This document shows, piece after piece, positions 7,695-15,600 of a stretch of DNA of 64,000 bases. Position 1 is the first letter of the stretch. Every line of letters begins with the position of its first letter. This DNA is from JACVRW01 sp034664125. GTDB taxonomy: Bacteria; Actinomycetota; Thermoleophilia; Solirubrobacterales; Thermoleophilaceae. The stretch is from positions 62,001-126,000 of the forward strand of contig JAXDIG010000050.1 in NCBI GenBank assembly GCA_034664125.1, in the 5' to 3' direction. The notes below the pieces were generated by a model. It was not told the origin of the DNA, searched no databases, and was given only the letters and a program-made list of their open reading frames with translations. A program made the position numbers and the translations under genes.

Positions 7695-8986
7695 GCCCCG
7701 GTCCCGACCGGCGGCCGGGACCGCTCGAGCCGCATGCGTGCGGTGAGCGCGTGGCCGGGGAACAGCTCGGCTTCGGAGATCGCCGCGGCGGCCGGGGCGA
7801 TCTGGCGCATGCCCTCCTCGGTGAGCCACTGGTAGGTGAGCGTCTTCAGGAACTTGCCGACCCAGAGCCCGCCGGTGTAGCGCGCGGCGCCGGCGGTGGG
7901 CAGCACGTGGTTGGTCCCCACCGCCTTGTCGCCGAACGCCACGGTCGCTTCCTCGCCGAGGAAGAGCGACCCGTAGTTGCGCAGGCCGTCGAGGTAGGCG
8001 TCCAGCTCGCGCTCGTCGGCGTGCACCTCCACGTGCTCGTGGGCGTAGCGGTTGGCGATCTCGATCGCCTCGTCGCGGTCGCGCGCCACAACGATCTCGC
8101 CGTGGTCGCGCCAGGCTGCCGCGGCCACCTCGCGGGAAGGCAGCCACGCCAGCAGCGCCCTCACCTCGGCCAGCACGGCAGCGCCGAGCTCCGTCGAGGT
8201 CGTGACCAGTACGGCAGGCGAAGTGGGGCCGTGCTCGGCCTGCCCGACCAGGTCGGCCGCGACCAGCCCAGCGTCGGCGGTCGCGTCGGCCAGCACGAGG
8301 ATCTCCGTCGGGCCGGCGAGCAGGTCGATGCCGACCCTGCCGAACAGCTGGCGCTTGGCCTCGGCCACGTAGGCGTTGCCGGCCCCGACGATCATGTCCA
8401 CTGGCTCCACCTCGGCGAGCCCGAACGCCATTGCCGCCAGCGCCTGCACGCCTCCCAGGCAGAGGATCTGGTCGGCCCCCGAGGAGGCCATGGCGTAGAG
8501 CATCGCCGGGTGGATCCCGCGCCCCTCGCGCGGCGGCGCGCTGGCCACCACGCGCTCGACTCCGGCGACCTTCGGCACCACCACGGTCATGAAGGCGGAG
8601 GCGAGCATCGGGTAGCGGCCGCCCGGCACGTATGCGCCGACCGCGCCGACCGGCACGTGCCGGTGCCCGAGCCTGACGCCGCGGAGCGTCTCGACCTGCA
8701 GGTCGGAGAGTGTGGCCAGCTGGCGCTCCGCGAAGTCGCGCACGCGCGCCTGCGCGAAGGCGATGTGCCCCTTCAGCTCCTCCGGGAGCGACGCGGCGGC
8801 CGCCTCGACCTCCTCGTTCCCGACCAGAAACGAGTCCGGCTCCCACCCGTCGAGGGAGCGAGACAGCTCGCGCACCGCGTCCTCGCCGCGGCGCTCGACG
8901 TCCGCGAGCATCTCCGCGACAGCCCGCCTGACTTCCTCGCCGGCCGCTGCCGGCGGCGCCACCGCCCGCTTGAGGTAGTCCGCCAC
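7691..8986 (-). CDS. HisD-family dehydrogenase (catabolic, sulfopropanediol/polyol dehydrogenase-like)
   Basis: 431-residue member of the histidinol dehydrogenase family: YVPGGRYPM, the GGVQALAAMAFG segment, VGAGNAYVAEAKRQ, the GPTEILVLAD zinc-region loop, QAEHGPTS and TNHVLPT. Its setting is not a his operon: it lies between two SDR genes and an IclR gene, as in catabolic HisD homologues such as HpsN (2,3-dihydroxypropane-1-sulfonate 3-dehydrogenase), which oxidises a primary alcohol to an acid in two NAD-linked steps. I chose GTG 8986 (VADYLKRAV), 1 bp after the IclR stop; an ATG at 9022 would add a basic extension inside the IclR gene. The exact substrate is inference. Confidence 0.85.
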   Translation of the reverse strand: MADYLKRAVAPPAAAGEEVRRAVAEMLADVERRGEDAVRELSRSLDGWEPDSFLVGNEEVEAAAASLPEELKGHIAFAQARVRDFAERQLATLSDLQVETLRGVRLGHRHVPVGAVGAYVPGGRYPMLASAFMTVVVPKVAGVERVVASAPPREGRGIHPAMLYAMASSGADQILCLGGVQALAAMAFGLAEVEPVDMIVGAGNAYVAEAKRQLFGRVGIDLLAGPTEILVLADATADAGLVAADLVGQAEHGPTSPAVLVTTSTELGAAVLAEVRALLAWLPSREVAAAAWRDHGEIVVARDRDEAIEIANRYAHEHVEVHADERELDAYLDGLRNYGSLFLGEEATVAFGDKAVGTNHVLPTAGAARYTGGLWVGKFLKTLTYQWLTEEGMRQIAPAAAAISEAELFPGHALTARMRLERSRPPVGTGA

Positions 8987-8987
8987 G

Positions 8988-9791
8988 CTAGGCCGCCCGC
9001 GCCGTGTCGACCGGCTTCGCATCCGGCTGCTCGGCGGTTGCCACGAAACCGAGCTCGTGCGACAGCGCCGCGGCCGCGCGCATCACCGCCTCACCGAACT
9101 CGCCGTAGCGGTCGGCGGGGAGGTCGGCCGTGGGCGCGACCACGGCCAGCGCCGCGACGGCCTCGCCGGTGGCGGCGAAGACCGGCGCCGCCAGCCCGCG
9201 CGTGTCCGGCTCGTACTCGCGGTCCTCGACCGCGTACCCGCGCGCGACCGTCCGGCCGAGCTCGCGGCGCAGCGACTCGGGGCCTGTCGTCGTGCGATCC
9301 GTGAACGACCCGAGCGACTCGGCGAGCACCGCCTCGCGCCAGCTCTCGCGCCAGGCGAGCAGCGCCTTGCCCGCGGCGGTGCAGTGGCACGGCACCAGCT
9401 CGCGCAGGTGCGGCCGGGAGCCGGAGCCGACGTCGCCGGCGTCGTGGACGAGGCAGAGCGCGGACAGGTAGCTCGGCACGCACAGGTGACACCCCTTCCC
9501 GAGCTCCGCGCGCAGGGCGGCCACGTGCGGGACGGCGGTCTGGGTCAGCTCGGCGCGCTCGACGACCTGGCCCGCGAGCGCGACCACCCGCATGGTGGGC
9601 CGGTAGCGGCGGCGGCGATCGTCGCTGAGCACGACGTACCCCTCCGACTCGAGGCGCTTTAGCACCCGGCGCGCCGTGCGCACGTGCACGCCCAGCCCGT
9701 CGGCCAGCTCAGGCGCCGACCGCGGCGCCACGGCCAGCAGCTCCATCGCGCGCAGCGTGCGCGTGACGTGCCAGGCCTCAGGCGCCGACAC
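8988..9791 (-). CDS. IclR-family transcriptional regulator
   Basis: 267 residues: N-terminal winged helix (LRAMELLAVAPRSAPELADGLGVHVRTARRVLKRLESEGYVVL) and a C-terminal GAF-like effector domain with HLCVPSYLSALCLVH, the CHCTAAGKALLA segment typical of IclR ligand pockets, and GLAAPVF. Start GTG 9791, overlapping the aldolase 3' end by 14 bp. It sits inside the operon it probably controls, together with the aldolase, HisD-like and SDR genes. The ligand would be an intermediate of that pathway. A separate FadR-type regulator gene lies just upstream, so the operon may be under dual control. Confidence 0.9.
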   Translation of the reverse strand: MSAPEAWHVTRTLRAMELLAVAPRSAPELADGLGVHVRTARRVLKRLESEGYVVLSDDRRRRYRPTMRVVALAGQVVERAELTQTAVPHVAALRAELGKGCHLCVPSYLSALCLVHDAGDVGSGSRPHLRELVPCHCTAAGKALLAWRESWREAVLAESLGSFTDRTTTGPESLRRELGRTVARGYAVEDREYEPDTRGLAAPVFAATGEAVAALAVVAPTADLPADRYGEFGEAVMRAAAALSHELGFVATAEQPDAKPVDTARAA

Positions 9792-10557
9792 CGGAGCCCT
9801 CCCGCGCGGGTGAGCGCAGCCGGGCAACCGCCTCGTCCACCGCGCGCGCGTACATGCGCACGTCGGCGGAGCAGACCAGCAGCGTGGACGTGTCCGCCGC
9901 CAGCTCGAGCAGCAGCTGGGCGTCGTCCGGGCCCGCGATGCCCGAAGCGATCCTCTGCGCCTGCGCCGCGCGCTGGACATGCGCGATCGCGTCGCGCACC
10001 CGTTGCGACAACGGCTCTAGTTTGCCGTCGAGCGCGAGGGCGAGGTCGGCACAGCCGACCACCAGGGCGTCGACACCGTCGACCGCGGCGATCTCCTCGG
10101 CCGCGTCCACGCCGGCGGCGCTCTCGATCTGTGCCAGGCAGAGCGGGTCGCGCCCGGCACCGGCGCGCCCGTAGCCGGTCGCCCTGCGAGCGGCGAACCC
10201 GCGCGAGCCGCCTGGCGGGTAGCGCAGGCGCTCGACGAGACGGCGCGCCTGCGCCGCGGACTCGACCCGCGGCGCGACCACGCCGTCCACGCCGGCGTCC
10301 AAGATCGCCGGCACGCGCGCCCAGTCCGAGCTCGCCAGTCGCGCGAACGCGGCGCATCCGGCCGCGCGCGCGGCGACGGCCAGCGGCTGGACATCGGCCG
10401 TGTCGAGCGCCCCGTGCTCGAGGTCGATCCAGACGAAGTCGAGCGGCTCGGCGACCAGCTCGGCGAGCCCGGCGGCTGGGACCGTGAGCACCGTGCCCAA
10501 CAGCGTGTCGTGGCCGTGCAGGCGGGCTGCGAATCGGATTGGGCTGTGGGGGTCCAA
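9778..10557 (-). CDS. HpcH/HpaI-family class II aldolase
   Basis: 259-residue TIM-barrel aldolase: GTVLTVPAAGLAELVAEPLDFVWIDLEHG (active-site region with DxEHG), APRVESAAQARRLVERLRYPPGGSRGFA (substrate Arg and metal region) and AQIESAAGVD (metal-binding Glu). Family members cleave or form 2-keto-3-deoxy acids into pyruvate or glyoxylate plus an aldehyde. It is the first gene of the operon. The only fitting start is TTG 10557, which lacks a clear ribosome binding site, and a 15-bp inverted repeat lies 8 bp upstream. The final pathway step (aldol cleavage to a central metabolite) would suit an oxidised sugar acid made by the downstream dehydrogenases. Confidence 0.88.
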   Translation of the reverse strand: MDPHSPIRFAARLHGHDTLLGTVLTVPAAGLAELVAEPLDFVWIDLEHGALDTADVQPLAVAARAAGCAAFARLASSDWARVPAILDAGVDGVVAPRVESAAQARRLVERLRYPPGGSRGFAARRATGYGRAGAGRDPLCLAQIESAAGVDAAEEIAAVDGVDALVVGCADLALALDGKLEPLSQRVRDAIAHVQRAAQAQRIASGIAGPDDAQLLLELAADTSTLLVCSADVRMYARAVDEAVARLRSPAREGSGVGA

Positions 10558-10564
10558 GAGTGCG

Positions 10565-10579
10565 AGTCATACGATGACT
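10565..10579. promoter_or_regulatory. Operator-like inverted repeat AGTCAT-ACG-ATGACT
   Basis: Perfect 6-bp arms around a 3-bp spacer, 8 bp upstream of the first gene of the aldolase operon. Size and symmetry suit a GntR/FadR-family operator. A closely related sequence spans the start of the FadR-type gene (11377-11389), sharing CATRCGATGASTT. Confidence 0.5.
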
Positions 10580-10635
10580 TCCCTCGTGGGCCCCGAGGGC
10601 GCTTGGTTCGGTTCGAAGCTGTCAGTGGGACAGAT

Positions 10636-11379
10636 TCATCCCCCCACGGCTGCGCCGCCGTCGCGCTCCGCGGCCGCGGTGCGCTCGTGGAGGTAGCCCT
10701 CCACGGTCACCAGGTGCTCGCGCATGGCCAGGCGCGCGGCGGCCGAGTCGCCGCTGACGATCGCGTCGAGGATGCGGGCGTGCTCGGGCAGACCGCGCTC
10801 GAAGCGGGTCTGCGGGCGAGCGAGCGCGGCGAACGTGGCGGTGAGGGCGCTGTGGATCGGCTCGGCCATCCGGGCCAGAGGCCGGTTGCCGGCGGCGCGG
10901 ATGATCGCCCGGTGGAAGTCGATGTCGGCCTGCTGGTATAGCGGCTCCGCGGCGGGGTTCGTGCGCGCCCGCTCGGCCGCCGTCCGCATGGCGTCGAACG
11001 CGCTCGACAGGCGCTGGACCGCCACCGGAGTGGCCCGCTCGGCGGCCAGACCGGCGGCCTCGACCTCGAGCACGCGCCGCGACTCCAGGTACTCGCCCAG
11101 CACGTGGGCGGCCCGGTTGCCGCCCACGAGCGCCGTGAGCACCTCGGGGTCGAACACGTCCCAGTCCTCCTCGGGCGTGACGATCGCCCGGCGGCCGTGG
11201 CGCACCGACACCACGCCGCGCTCGGCGAGCGCGCGCTGGCACTCCCGTATGACGCCGGTGCTGACCCCGAACTGCGCCGCCAGCTCGGTCAAGCTCGGCA
11301 GCCGGTCCCCCTCCGCGAACGCGCCGCCGGTGATGTCGCCGAGCAGCACGCGCATCACCTCGCGGTGGAGGGAAGACAT
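10636..11379 (-). CDS. FadR-subfamily GntR transcriptional regulator
   Basis: 247 residues from ATG 11379 (MSSLHREVMRVLLGDITGGAFAEGDRLPSLTELAAQFGVSTGVIRECQRALAERGVVSVRHGRRAIV): the GntR winged helix, followed by an all-helical FCD effector domain with the metal/ligand residues in DIDFHRAIIRAAGNRPL and HARILDAIVSGDSAAARLAMREHL. FCD domains bind organic acids such as hexuronates, lactate or glycolate. Transcribed in the same direction as the downstream aldolase operon, 78 bp away. A sequence resembling the aldolase operator overlaps its start codon, suggesting autoregulation. An in-frame upstream start (11415) is less likely. Confidence 0.9.
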   Translation of the reverse strand: MSSLHREVMRVLLGDITGGAFAEGDRLPSLTELAAQFGVSTGVIRECQRALAERGVVSVRHGRRAIVTPEEDWDVFDPEVLTALVGGNRAAHVLGEYLESRRVLEVEAAGLAAERATPVAVQRLSSAFDAMRTAAERARTNPAAEPLYQQADIDFHRAIIRAAGNRPLARMAEPIHSALTATFAALARPQTRFERGLPEHARILDAIVSGDSAAARLAMREHLVTVEGYLHERTAAAERDGGAAVGG

Positions 11380-11389
11380 GCGATGAGTT
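11377..11389. promoter_or_regulatory. Second copy of the FadR-type operator half, overlapping the regulator start
   Basis: CATGCGATGAGTT here matches CATACGATGACTT at 10568-10580 at 11 of 13 positions. It spans the ATG of the FadR-type gene, an arrangement expected for negative autoregulation. The symmetric half is less well preserved than in the aldolase-side site. Confidence 0.35.
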
Positions 11390-11462
11390 AACCAGCGGCC
11401 CGCGAAGGCGGTCAAGTTTCGGAGCGCCGCCGGGCTTAGAGGCGTCAGCTACGTTTGGGTGT

Positions 11463-12329
11463 ATGGACCGACGCACCAAGACGCTGCTGGGGATGGCCGC
11501 CGGCTGCGCCGTGCTGTTCGCCTTCGTGGTGTGGGGCGCCTATGCGTGGGGTCCGGGGCAATCGCTCGACCTGCAGGGGTTCACCGGCTTCGTCATGTCC
11601 AACGACGGCTGGGTCAGCGCCGTGACGATGCGGCTGACGGAGCTCGGCAACGCGCCCCAGGTCGCGGCGATGACGCTCTCGCTCGCCGCGTTCGCCCTGG
11701 TGCGCGGGCGCCCGCGGGTGGCGCTGGCCGTGGTCGCCTTCGTCGCGGCCACGAGCATTTCGAGCCAGCTGCTCAAGGCGCTGCTGTCGCACCCGCGCAT
11801 GCCGCCGATCCTCGACTACACGCTGGGCCCCGAGGCGCTGCCGAGCGGGCACGCGACCGCCGCGATGTCGCTCGCGCTCGCCGGCGTGCTCGTCGCGCCG
11901 CGCCGTGCGCGGCTGGCGGCGGCGGTGATCGGATCGGGGTTGGCGCTGGCTGTGGGCGCTTCCGTCGTGGTCTGGGCCTGGCACTACCCGAGCGACGTGC
12001 TGGCGGGGTACCTGCTGGCCACGGGGTGGGCGCTCGTGTTCCTGGCGGCGCTGCACGAGGCCGACAGCCGCGCACCCGCGACCGAGCGCTGGGCCGGAAC
12101 CGCGCTCGCGCGAGCAAGCGACCGGATCGCCGCCAACGGGCTCGCCATCGTCGCGGCAGCCGGGGCCGCCGCCGCGGTGCTGGCCACCGGCGGGCTGCTG
12201 CTCGCGGACGCGAGCGCCGCCACCTGCTTCGCGCGCGAGCACACCGCTTTCGTGGTGGTCGCCGGCGGGATCGCCTCGGCGGCGCTGGTGCTTCCGGTCA
12301 CGATGGCCGGCGTGGCGCGGCGCGGCTGA
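11463..12329 (+). CDS. PAP2-superfamily membrane phosphatase
   Basis: 288-residue integral membrane protein with several hydrophobic segments. The phosphatase signature is present: KALLSHPRM (domain 1, Lys-x6-Arg; the usual Pro after Arg is Met), LPSGHATAAMS (domain 2, PSGH) and WHYPSDVLAGYL (domain 3, catalytic His with R/H-x5-D). Such enzymes dephosphorylate lipid phosphates such as phosphatidate or undecaprenyl pyrophosphate at the outer membrane face. The C-terminal third adds further membrane helices. It is a single gene, convergent with the PLC-like gene 19 bp away. Confidence 0.88.
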   Translation: MDRRTKTLLGMAAGCAVLFAFVVWGAYAWGPGQSLDLQGFTGFVMSNDGWVSAVTMRLTELGNAPQVAAMTLSLAAFALVRGRPRVALAVVAFVAATSISSQLLKALLSHPRMPPILDYTLGPEALPSGHATAAMSLALAGVLVAPRRARLAAAVIGSGLALAVGASVVVWAWHYPSDVLAGYLLATGWALVFLAALHEADSRAPATERWAGTALARASDRIAANGLAIVAAAGAAAAVLATGGLLLADASAATCFAREHTAFVVVAGGIASAALVLPVTMAGVARRG

Positions 12330-12348
12330 GCGCGCCCGCGGCGGTGGC

Positions 12349-13299
12349 TCAGCCGCCGAGCGAGGCGTTCAGGCGGCGCACGGCCTCGAACAGGCCGCCG
12401 CTCTGGAACATGTCGACGGCCACGAGCGTGGGCATGCGGCCGCGCACGAAGCGGCAGACGTTGGCCCGGCCGGTCAGCGTGTCGGTCGCGTTGACGGTCG
12501 CGGAGGTGGCGGGGCTGGGGGCGAAGGGCGGCGACCAGTGGTTGAGCAGGAACAGGCCGCCGGTCGTGCCGCCGCGGTTGGGCTGGCAGCTGGCCGGCCA
12601 GCGCGCCTGGTCGGTGAGCAGGTCCGGGGTGGCCCAGTTGTAGGGCGTCTCCTGGAGCAGCCCCGCGTAGCCGTTGTGGTACCAGCGGAAGGGGCTGCCG
12701 TCGCCCTGGCTGAGCATCACGACCTGGCGCCGCTGTCTGATCAGCGTGCGCGGCGTCGGCCACTTCGGGCCCAGCGGGCCCCCGTAGACGCGGCGCCGCA
12801 GTCCGCTGAGGCGCACCTGTATGGCGAAGTCCGCCGGCCGCGTGTAGTCCTCGTTGATGAACACGAGCACGTTCCTGGGGTGGTCGTGCAGGAAGCGTCG
12901 GATGCCGCGCAGCGCGTCGATCAGCGGCGTGGCGCCGAGCGCACAGGCGACGTGGCAGAGGTAGAGCCGGCTGGCGGCGGTCGGGACGGGATCCGTCACG
13001 AGCGTGCCGTCCGCGTTGGGGTGGGCGTAGTAGGTGTCGATCAGAAAGCCGCGCACGCCGGCGCTGAGCTGCGCCGGAATGCCGACCTGCTGGTTGGGGA
13101 ACTGAAAGCCGTCGGCGGCGTTCGACATCGAGTTGTGCGTGGCCGGCAGGACCACGCGGTCGAGCGTGCGATCGCACAGGTGCCAGTCGCCGTTGCAGGG
13201 CCTGGGCAGCTTGGCCGCGGCCGACCCGGTGGTCGCGGCAAGCGCGATCACCGCGCAGCCGAGCGCCAGCCGCGCCGTGCGGATCGTTCCCCTCCTCAC
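12349..13299 (-). CDS. Secreted PI-PLC X-domain-like phosphodiesterase
   Basis: 316 residues starting with a signal peptide (MRRGTIRTARLALGCAVIALAATTGSAAA). The mature part shows the phosphatidylinositol-specific phospholipase C layout: LDRVVLPATHNSMSN with the first catalytic His, then GIPAQLSAGVRGFLIDTYY (barrel strand with Asp), RLYLCHVACAL with a second His, and a later VLVFINEDY strand. Several Cys (e.g. CNGDWHLCDRTL) could form disulfides. Bacterial relatives act on phosphoinositides or glycerophosphodiesters outside the cell. GTG start at 13299. Substrate unknown. Confidence 0.82.
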   Translation of the reverse strand: MRRGTIRTARLALGCAVIALAATTGSAAAKLPRPCNGDWHLCDRTLDRVVLPATHNSMSNAADGFQFPNQQVGIPAQLSAGVRGFLIDTYYAHPNADGTLVTDPVPTAASRLYLCHVACALGATPLIDALRGIRRFLHDHPRNVLVFINEDYTRPADFAIQVRLSGLRRRVYGGPLGPKWPTPRTLIRQRRQVVMLSQGDGSPFRWYHNGYAGLLQETPYNWATPDLLTDQARWPASCQPNRGGTTGGLFLLNHWSPPFAPSPATSATVNATDTLTGRANVCRFVRGRMPTLVAVDMFQSGGLFEAVRRLNASLGG

Positions 13300-13574
13300 C
13301 AGGTCACCCTATTCCCGCGGGCGCTGCGGGCGCAAGCGCCGTGAGCTCGGCCGGCAAGCGACCCGGAAGGGCCCGACCCGCCCGCCGGAGCACTTGTATA
13401 CTAGTCGGCACCGACCTCCTCGGCGCCGGCGTCGCGAGCCGCTTTTGCTTGTTTGGCCCGCGGGTGTTGCCAACAGCGCCACGCCGTCTTGGTCGGGCAT
13501 TCCCTCCCTCCGGGCGACTCCGCCGGCGCCGTCAGGCATTGGCGGAGCCGCCCTGCGCGCTACCGTTCGCCGCG
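13300..13574. other. Divergent intergenic region with a TATACT -10-like box
   Basis: 275 bp between the divergent PLC-like and small membrane protein genes. TATACT at 13399-13404 is the best -10 candidate for the rightward gene, and GTCGG-CA-CCGAC follows at about 13406-13417. I see no ORF with a ribosome binding site, no tRNA and no long hairpin. Confidence 0.4.
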
Positions 13575-13793
13575 ATGAGCGATCTCGCACGAAGCTCAGG
13601 CGGTCCGCCGTCGCGTCGTGGCCGCGAGCAGCGCGCCTATCGCCTTGCCGTGACCGGCGGCGTCGCGGGCGCGGTCACCGTCGTCGGAGCGGTGCTCGCG
13701 GCGATTGGCGTGTTGGGCTGGGGCGTGCCGGTGTTGGCGGCGATCATCGCCGTCGTCTGCCTCTTCCTGTTCCGCCGCACGGTCTCGACCTAG
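13575..13793 (+). CDS. Small two-helix membrane protein
   Basis: 72 residues: a hydrophilic, Arg/Ser-rich N-terminus (MSDLARSSGGPPSRRGREQRAYR), then two hydrophobic segments (LAVTGGVAGAVTVVGAVLAAIGVLG and VPVLAAIIAVVCLFLF), ending RRTVST. Probably an inner-membrane protein with cytosolic termini. No recognised family. No good Shine-Dalgarno. The stop overlaps the convergent gene by 4 bp. Confidence 0.6.
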   Translation: MSDLARSSGGPPSRRGREQRAYRLAVTGGVAGAVTVVGAVLAAIGVLGWGVPVLAAIIAVVCLFLFRRTVST

Positions 13794-14209
13794 CGGCTCG
13801 CGCTCGCCTCGAGCTCCCGCAGCAGGCGGTCGAGTGCGATCACCTCCCCCGCCGCGACGCGGACGCTGTCCGCGCTCGCCTCGCCGCGCCAGGTGCCGCC
13901 GCACGCGACGGCCAGCCGCTCGCCGGAGTCGATCAGCGAGCCGTGCAGGGCGTCGCGCAGCACGTCTCGTGGACCGGCCAGCTCGAGCTGGTGCGGCACC
14001 GGCTCGCCCGGCCAGCCGACCTGGTCGAGGATCCCCCCGAGCTCGGTCAGGCGGGCCCGGACGCGCCGGACCTCCTCGAGCGAAGCGCCCGCCTCGTGCG
14101 CGCCCAACGCCCTGTGCAGCGCCTCGACCGCCGCCTGGTACAGGAGCAGGGCCGTATCCCGAATGCAGCCAACCAGTTCCGCCGGAACCTGCAGGGCCAC
14201 CCGCGCCAT
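13790..14209 (-). CDS. Hypothetical helical protein, 139 aa
   Basis: Starts at ATG 14209, fixed by AAAGGAGC about 4 nt upstream. The sequence (MARVALQVPAELVGCIRDTALLLYQAAVEALHRALGAHEAG...) is predicted mostly alpha-helical; it has no membrane segment, signal peptide or known motif. The segment LEEVRRVRARLTELGGILDQVGWPGEP looks like a coiled-coil-forming helix. Its 5' side carries a 312-bp non-coding region with a long folded element, which in this orientation would be its leader. I do not recognise the family. Confidence 0.6.
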   Translation of the reverse strand: MARVALQVPAELVGCIRDTALLLYQAAVEALHRALGAHEAGASLEEVRRVRARLTELGGILDQVGWPGEPVPHQLELAGPRDVLRDALHGSLIDSGERLAVACGGTWRGEASADSVRVAAGEVIALDRLLRELEASASR

Positions 14210-14521
14210 CGCGCTCCTTTCGTCGGAGGCACGCGAAGGAGGCCCGGTTCGCCGGCCGCGGAGCATCGCGGCTTGCGAGGTGGCGTATCTTGGAATATGC
14301 GCCGAACTCAACCTTCGGTGCCATGCCCCGGGACGTGGTCGCGTCGCCGGGGCGCTTAGCTGGTGTATCGAACTTACGTTCGCCCCCGGACGGAACGACC
14401 CGGGGAGAAGATCCCGCCCCTTTTCCTTCTCCTGAGGCGCGACCACGTCCCGTGCTTCGGGCCCGAGGCGTGCGCCGGGCCACGCACGCGGCGCCCGCGC
14501 CGCACGGGGGTGGTCGCGCCC
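14210..14521. other. Non-coding region between the RiPP-like operon and the helical hypothetical gene
   Basis: 312 bp with no convincing ORF. It contains the 124-bp inverted-repeat element at 14329-14452 and a third copy of its core GTGGTCGCG at 14510-14518, next to the ThiF-like stop codon. On the minus strand it is both the downstream end of the RiPP-like operon and the leader of the 139-residue gene. Confidence 0.6.
14329..14452. repeat. 124-bp folded element bounded by a perfect 15-bp inverted repeat
   Basis: CGGGACGTGGTCGCG at 14329-14343 is exactly complementary to 14438-14452. Inside are two further stems: 14347-14354 with 14381-14389 (8 bp, one bulged C) and 14404-14410 with 14426-14432 (7 bp, GGAGAAG/CTTCTCC). 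As RNA this would form a three-way junction closed by a long stem. It could be a structured leader or sRNA, or a small non-autonomous mobile element; I see no target-site duplication. Confidence 0.5.
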
Positions 14522-15589
14522 TCAGCTGCTGCCGCAGACCTCGCAGTCGGGCAGCCGAGGCACCGGCTCGCGGCTCACGCGCATCGTGCGCAGGTCATAG
14601 ATGTGGGCGGCGCCCAGCGTGGCCGGCGGGCACAGTCCCGTCACCTGGTGGAGCACCTCCAGGGCGACCTGGCCGCCCACGAAGGCGCACACCGGGCCGA
14701 GCGTCGGCGCCGGGGAGGGTCGCCCGCGGTGCTGCTCGACGAGCTCGTCGTAGAGGGGGTGGGACTCGCGGTAGGCAGATTCCTGGCACGCGTAGCAACC
14801 GGTCGTCCCCGGGACGTAGAGCGGGCCGACGCGCGCCACCGGCGGGGAGTGGCTCATCGTGATGAACGGCAGGCGCGCGGCAACGCAGGCTCGATTGGTC
14901 CACCGCTCGATGTCGTGCGCCGGCCAGTCCGCGGCGTTGACGACGAAGTCCGCGCCGTCGATGACCTCGCCGATCGCCTCCACTCCCTCGAGCCGGCGCG
15001 GCACCGACGTGAGCCGGCAGGCGGAGTCGAACTCGGCCAGCGCCTCCGCGGCCGCCTCGGTCTTGAGCCGGCCGATGTCGCGCTCGCGGTAGAGGATCTG
15101 GCGGTTGAAGTTGCTCGGCTCCACCGTGTCGCCATCCACCAGGACAAGCTCCCCCACGCCGCAGCAGGCGAGCGCGTACGCGGCCCAGCTGCCGAGGCCG
15201 CCGACCCCGAGCAAGGCGACGCGTGCCTCGCGGATGCGCCGCTGGTACTCGGAGGCCGGCGTGGAGCCCGACGCGACGTCGCTGAAGTAGCGCAGCTGAC
15301 GGTCGTAGCGCTCGCGATCGCGCGGAGGGATGCGCTCGTCGTCCGCGGCGTCGTCCAGCAGTGCGGCCTCGGCGAGGTCACCGAGCGCGGAGCGAACGCG
15401 CTCGCCGCCGAACTCGCCCTCGAGCTCGTCCGCGGTGCGGGTGCCGTCGAGCGCGGCCAGCAGCAGCCGCGCGATGCGATCGGGCTGCTCGATCACGAGG
15501 TCCGAGTCCGCGCCCGGGCGCAGGATGTAGATGTCGCCGGCGGCCGACTCCACCGCGTCGACCGTGCGCTTGAGGCGCGGCTTGAGCAA
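14522..15589 (-). CDS. PqqD-like/ThiF-like E1 adenylyltransferase of a putative RiPP locus
   Basis: 355 residues from TTG 15589, chosen because AAGGAGGG lies 4 nt upstream; a GTG at 15658 overlapping the peptide stop would add 23 low-complexity residues. The N-terminal ~80 residues (KPRLKRTVDAVESAAGDIYIL ... LVIEQPDRIARLLLAALDGTRTADELEGEF) look like a PqqD/RRE-type winged helix for leader-peptide binding. The rest is a ThiF/MoeB E1 fold: GVGGLGSWAA (128-137, ATP loop), LVDGDTVEPSNFNRQILY, K177, and zinc pairs CYAC (265-268) and CEVC (349-352). Such enzymes adenylate a peptide C-terminus or side chain. It follows the 20-residue peptide gene and a hairpin. Confidence 0.8.
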   Translation of the reverse strand: MLKPRLKRTVDAVESAAGDIYILRPGADSDLVIEQPDRIARLLLAALDGTRTADELEGEFGGERVRSALGDLAEAALLDDAADDERIPPRDRERYDRQLRYFSDVASGSTPASEYQRRIREARVALLGVGGLGSWAAYALACCGVGELVLVDGDTVEPSNFNRQILYRERDIGRLKTEAAAEALAEFDSACRLTSVPRRLEGVEAIGEVIDGADFVVNAADWPAHDIERWTNRACVAARLPFITMSHSPPVARVGPLYVPGTTGCYACQESAYRESHPLYDELVEQHRGRPSPAPTLGPVCAFVGGQVALEVLHQVTGLCPPATLGAAHIYDLRTMRVSREPVPRLPDCEVCGSS

Positions 15590-15600
15590 CTGGCCCTCCT

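Noticed and set aside
7691..8986. HisD-like gene read as a histidine-biosynthesis gene
   Set aside because: Operon context (SDRs, IclR, aldolase) is catabolic and no other his gene is present.
7601..9304. 567-codon plus-strand ORF opposite the HisD-like gene
   Set aside because: Mirror of the HisD-like and IclR coding frames with no recognisable domain and no RBS.
14329..14452. Folded element as a MITE
   Set aside because: The inverted repeat would fit, but I see no flanking target-site duplication or transposase; left open as structured RNA or hairpin.
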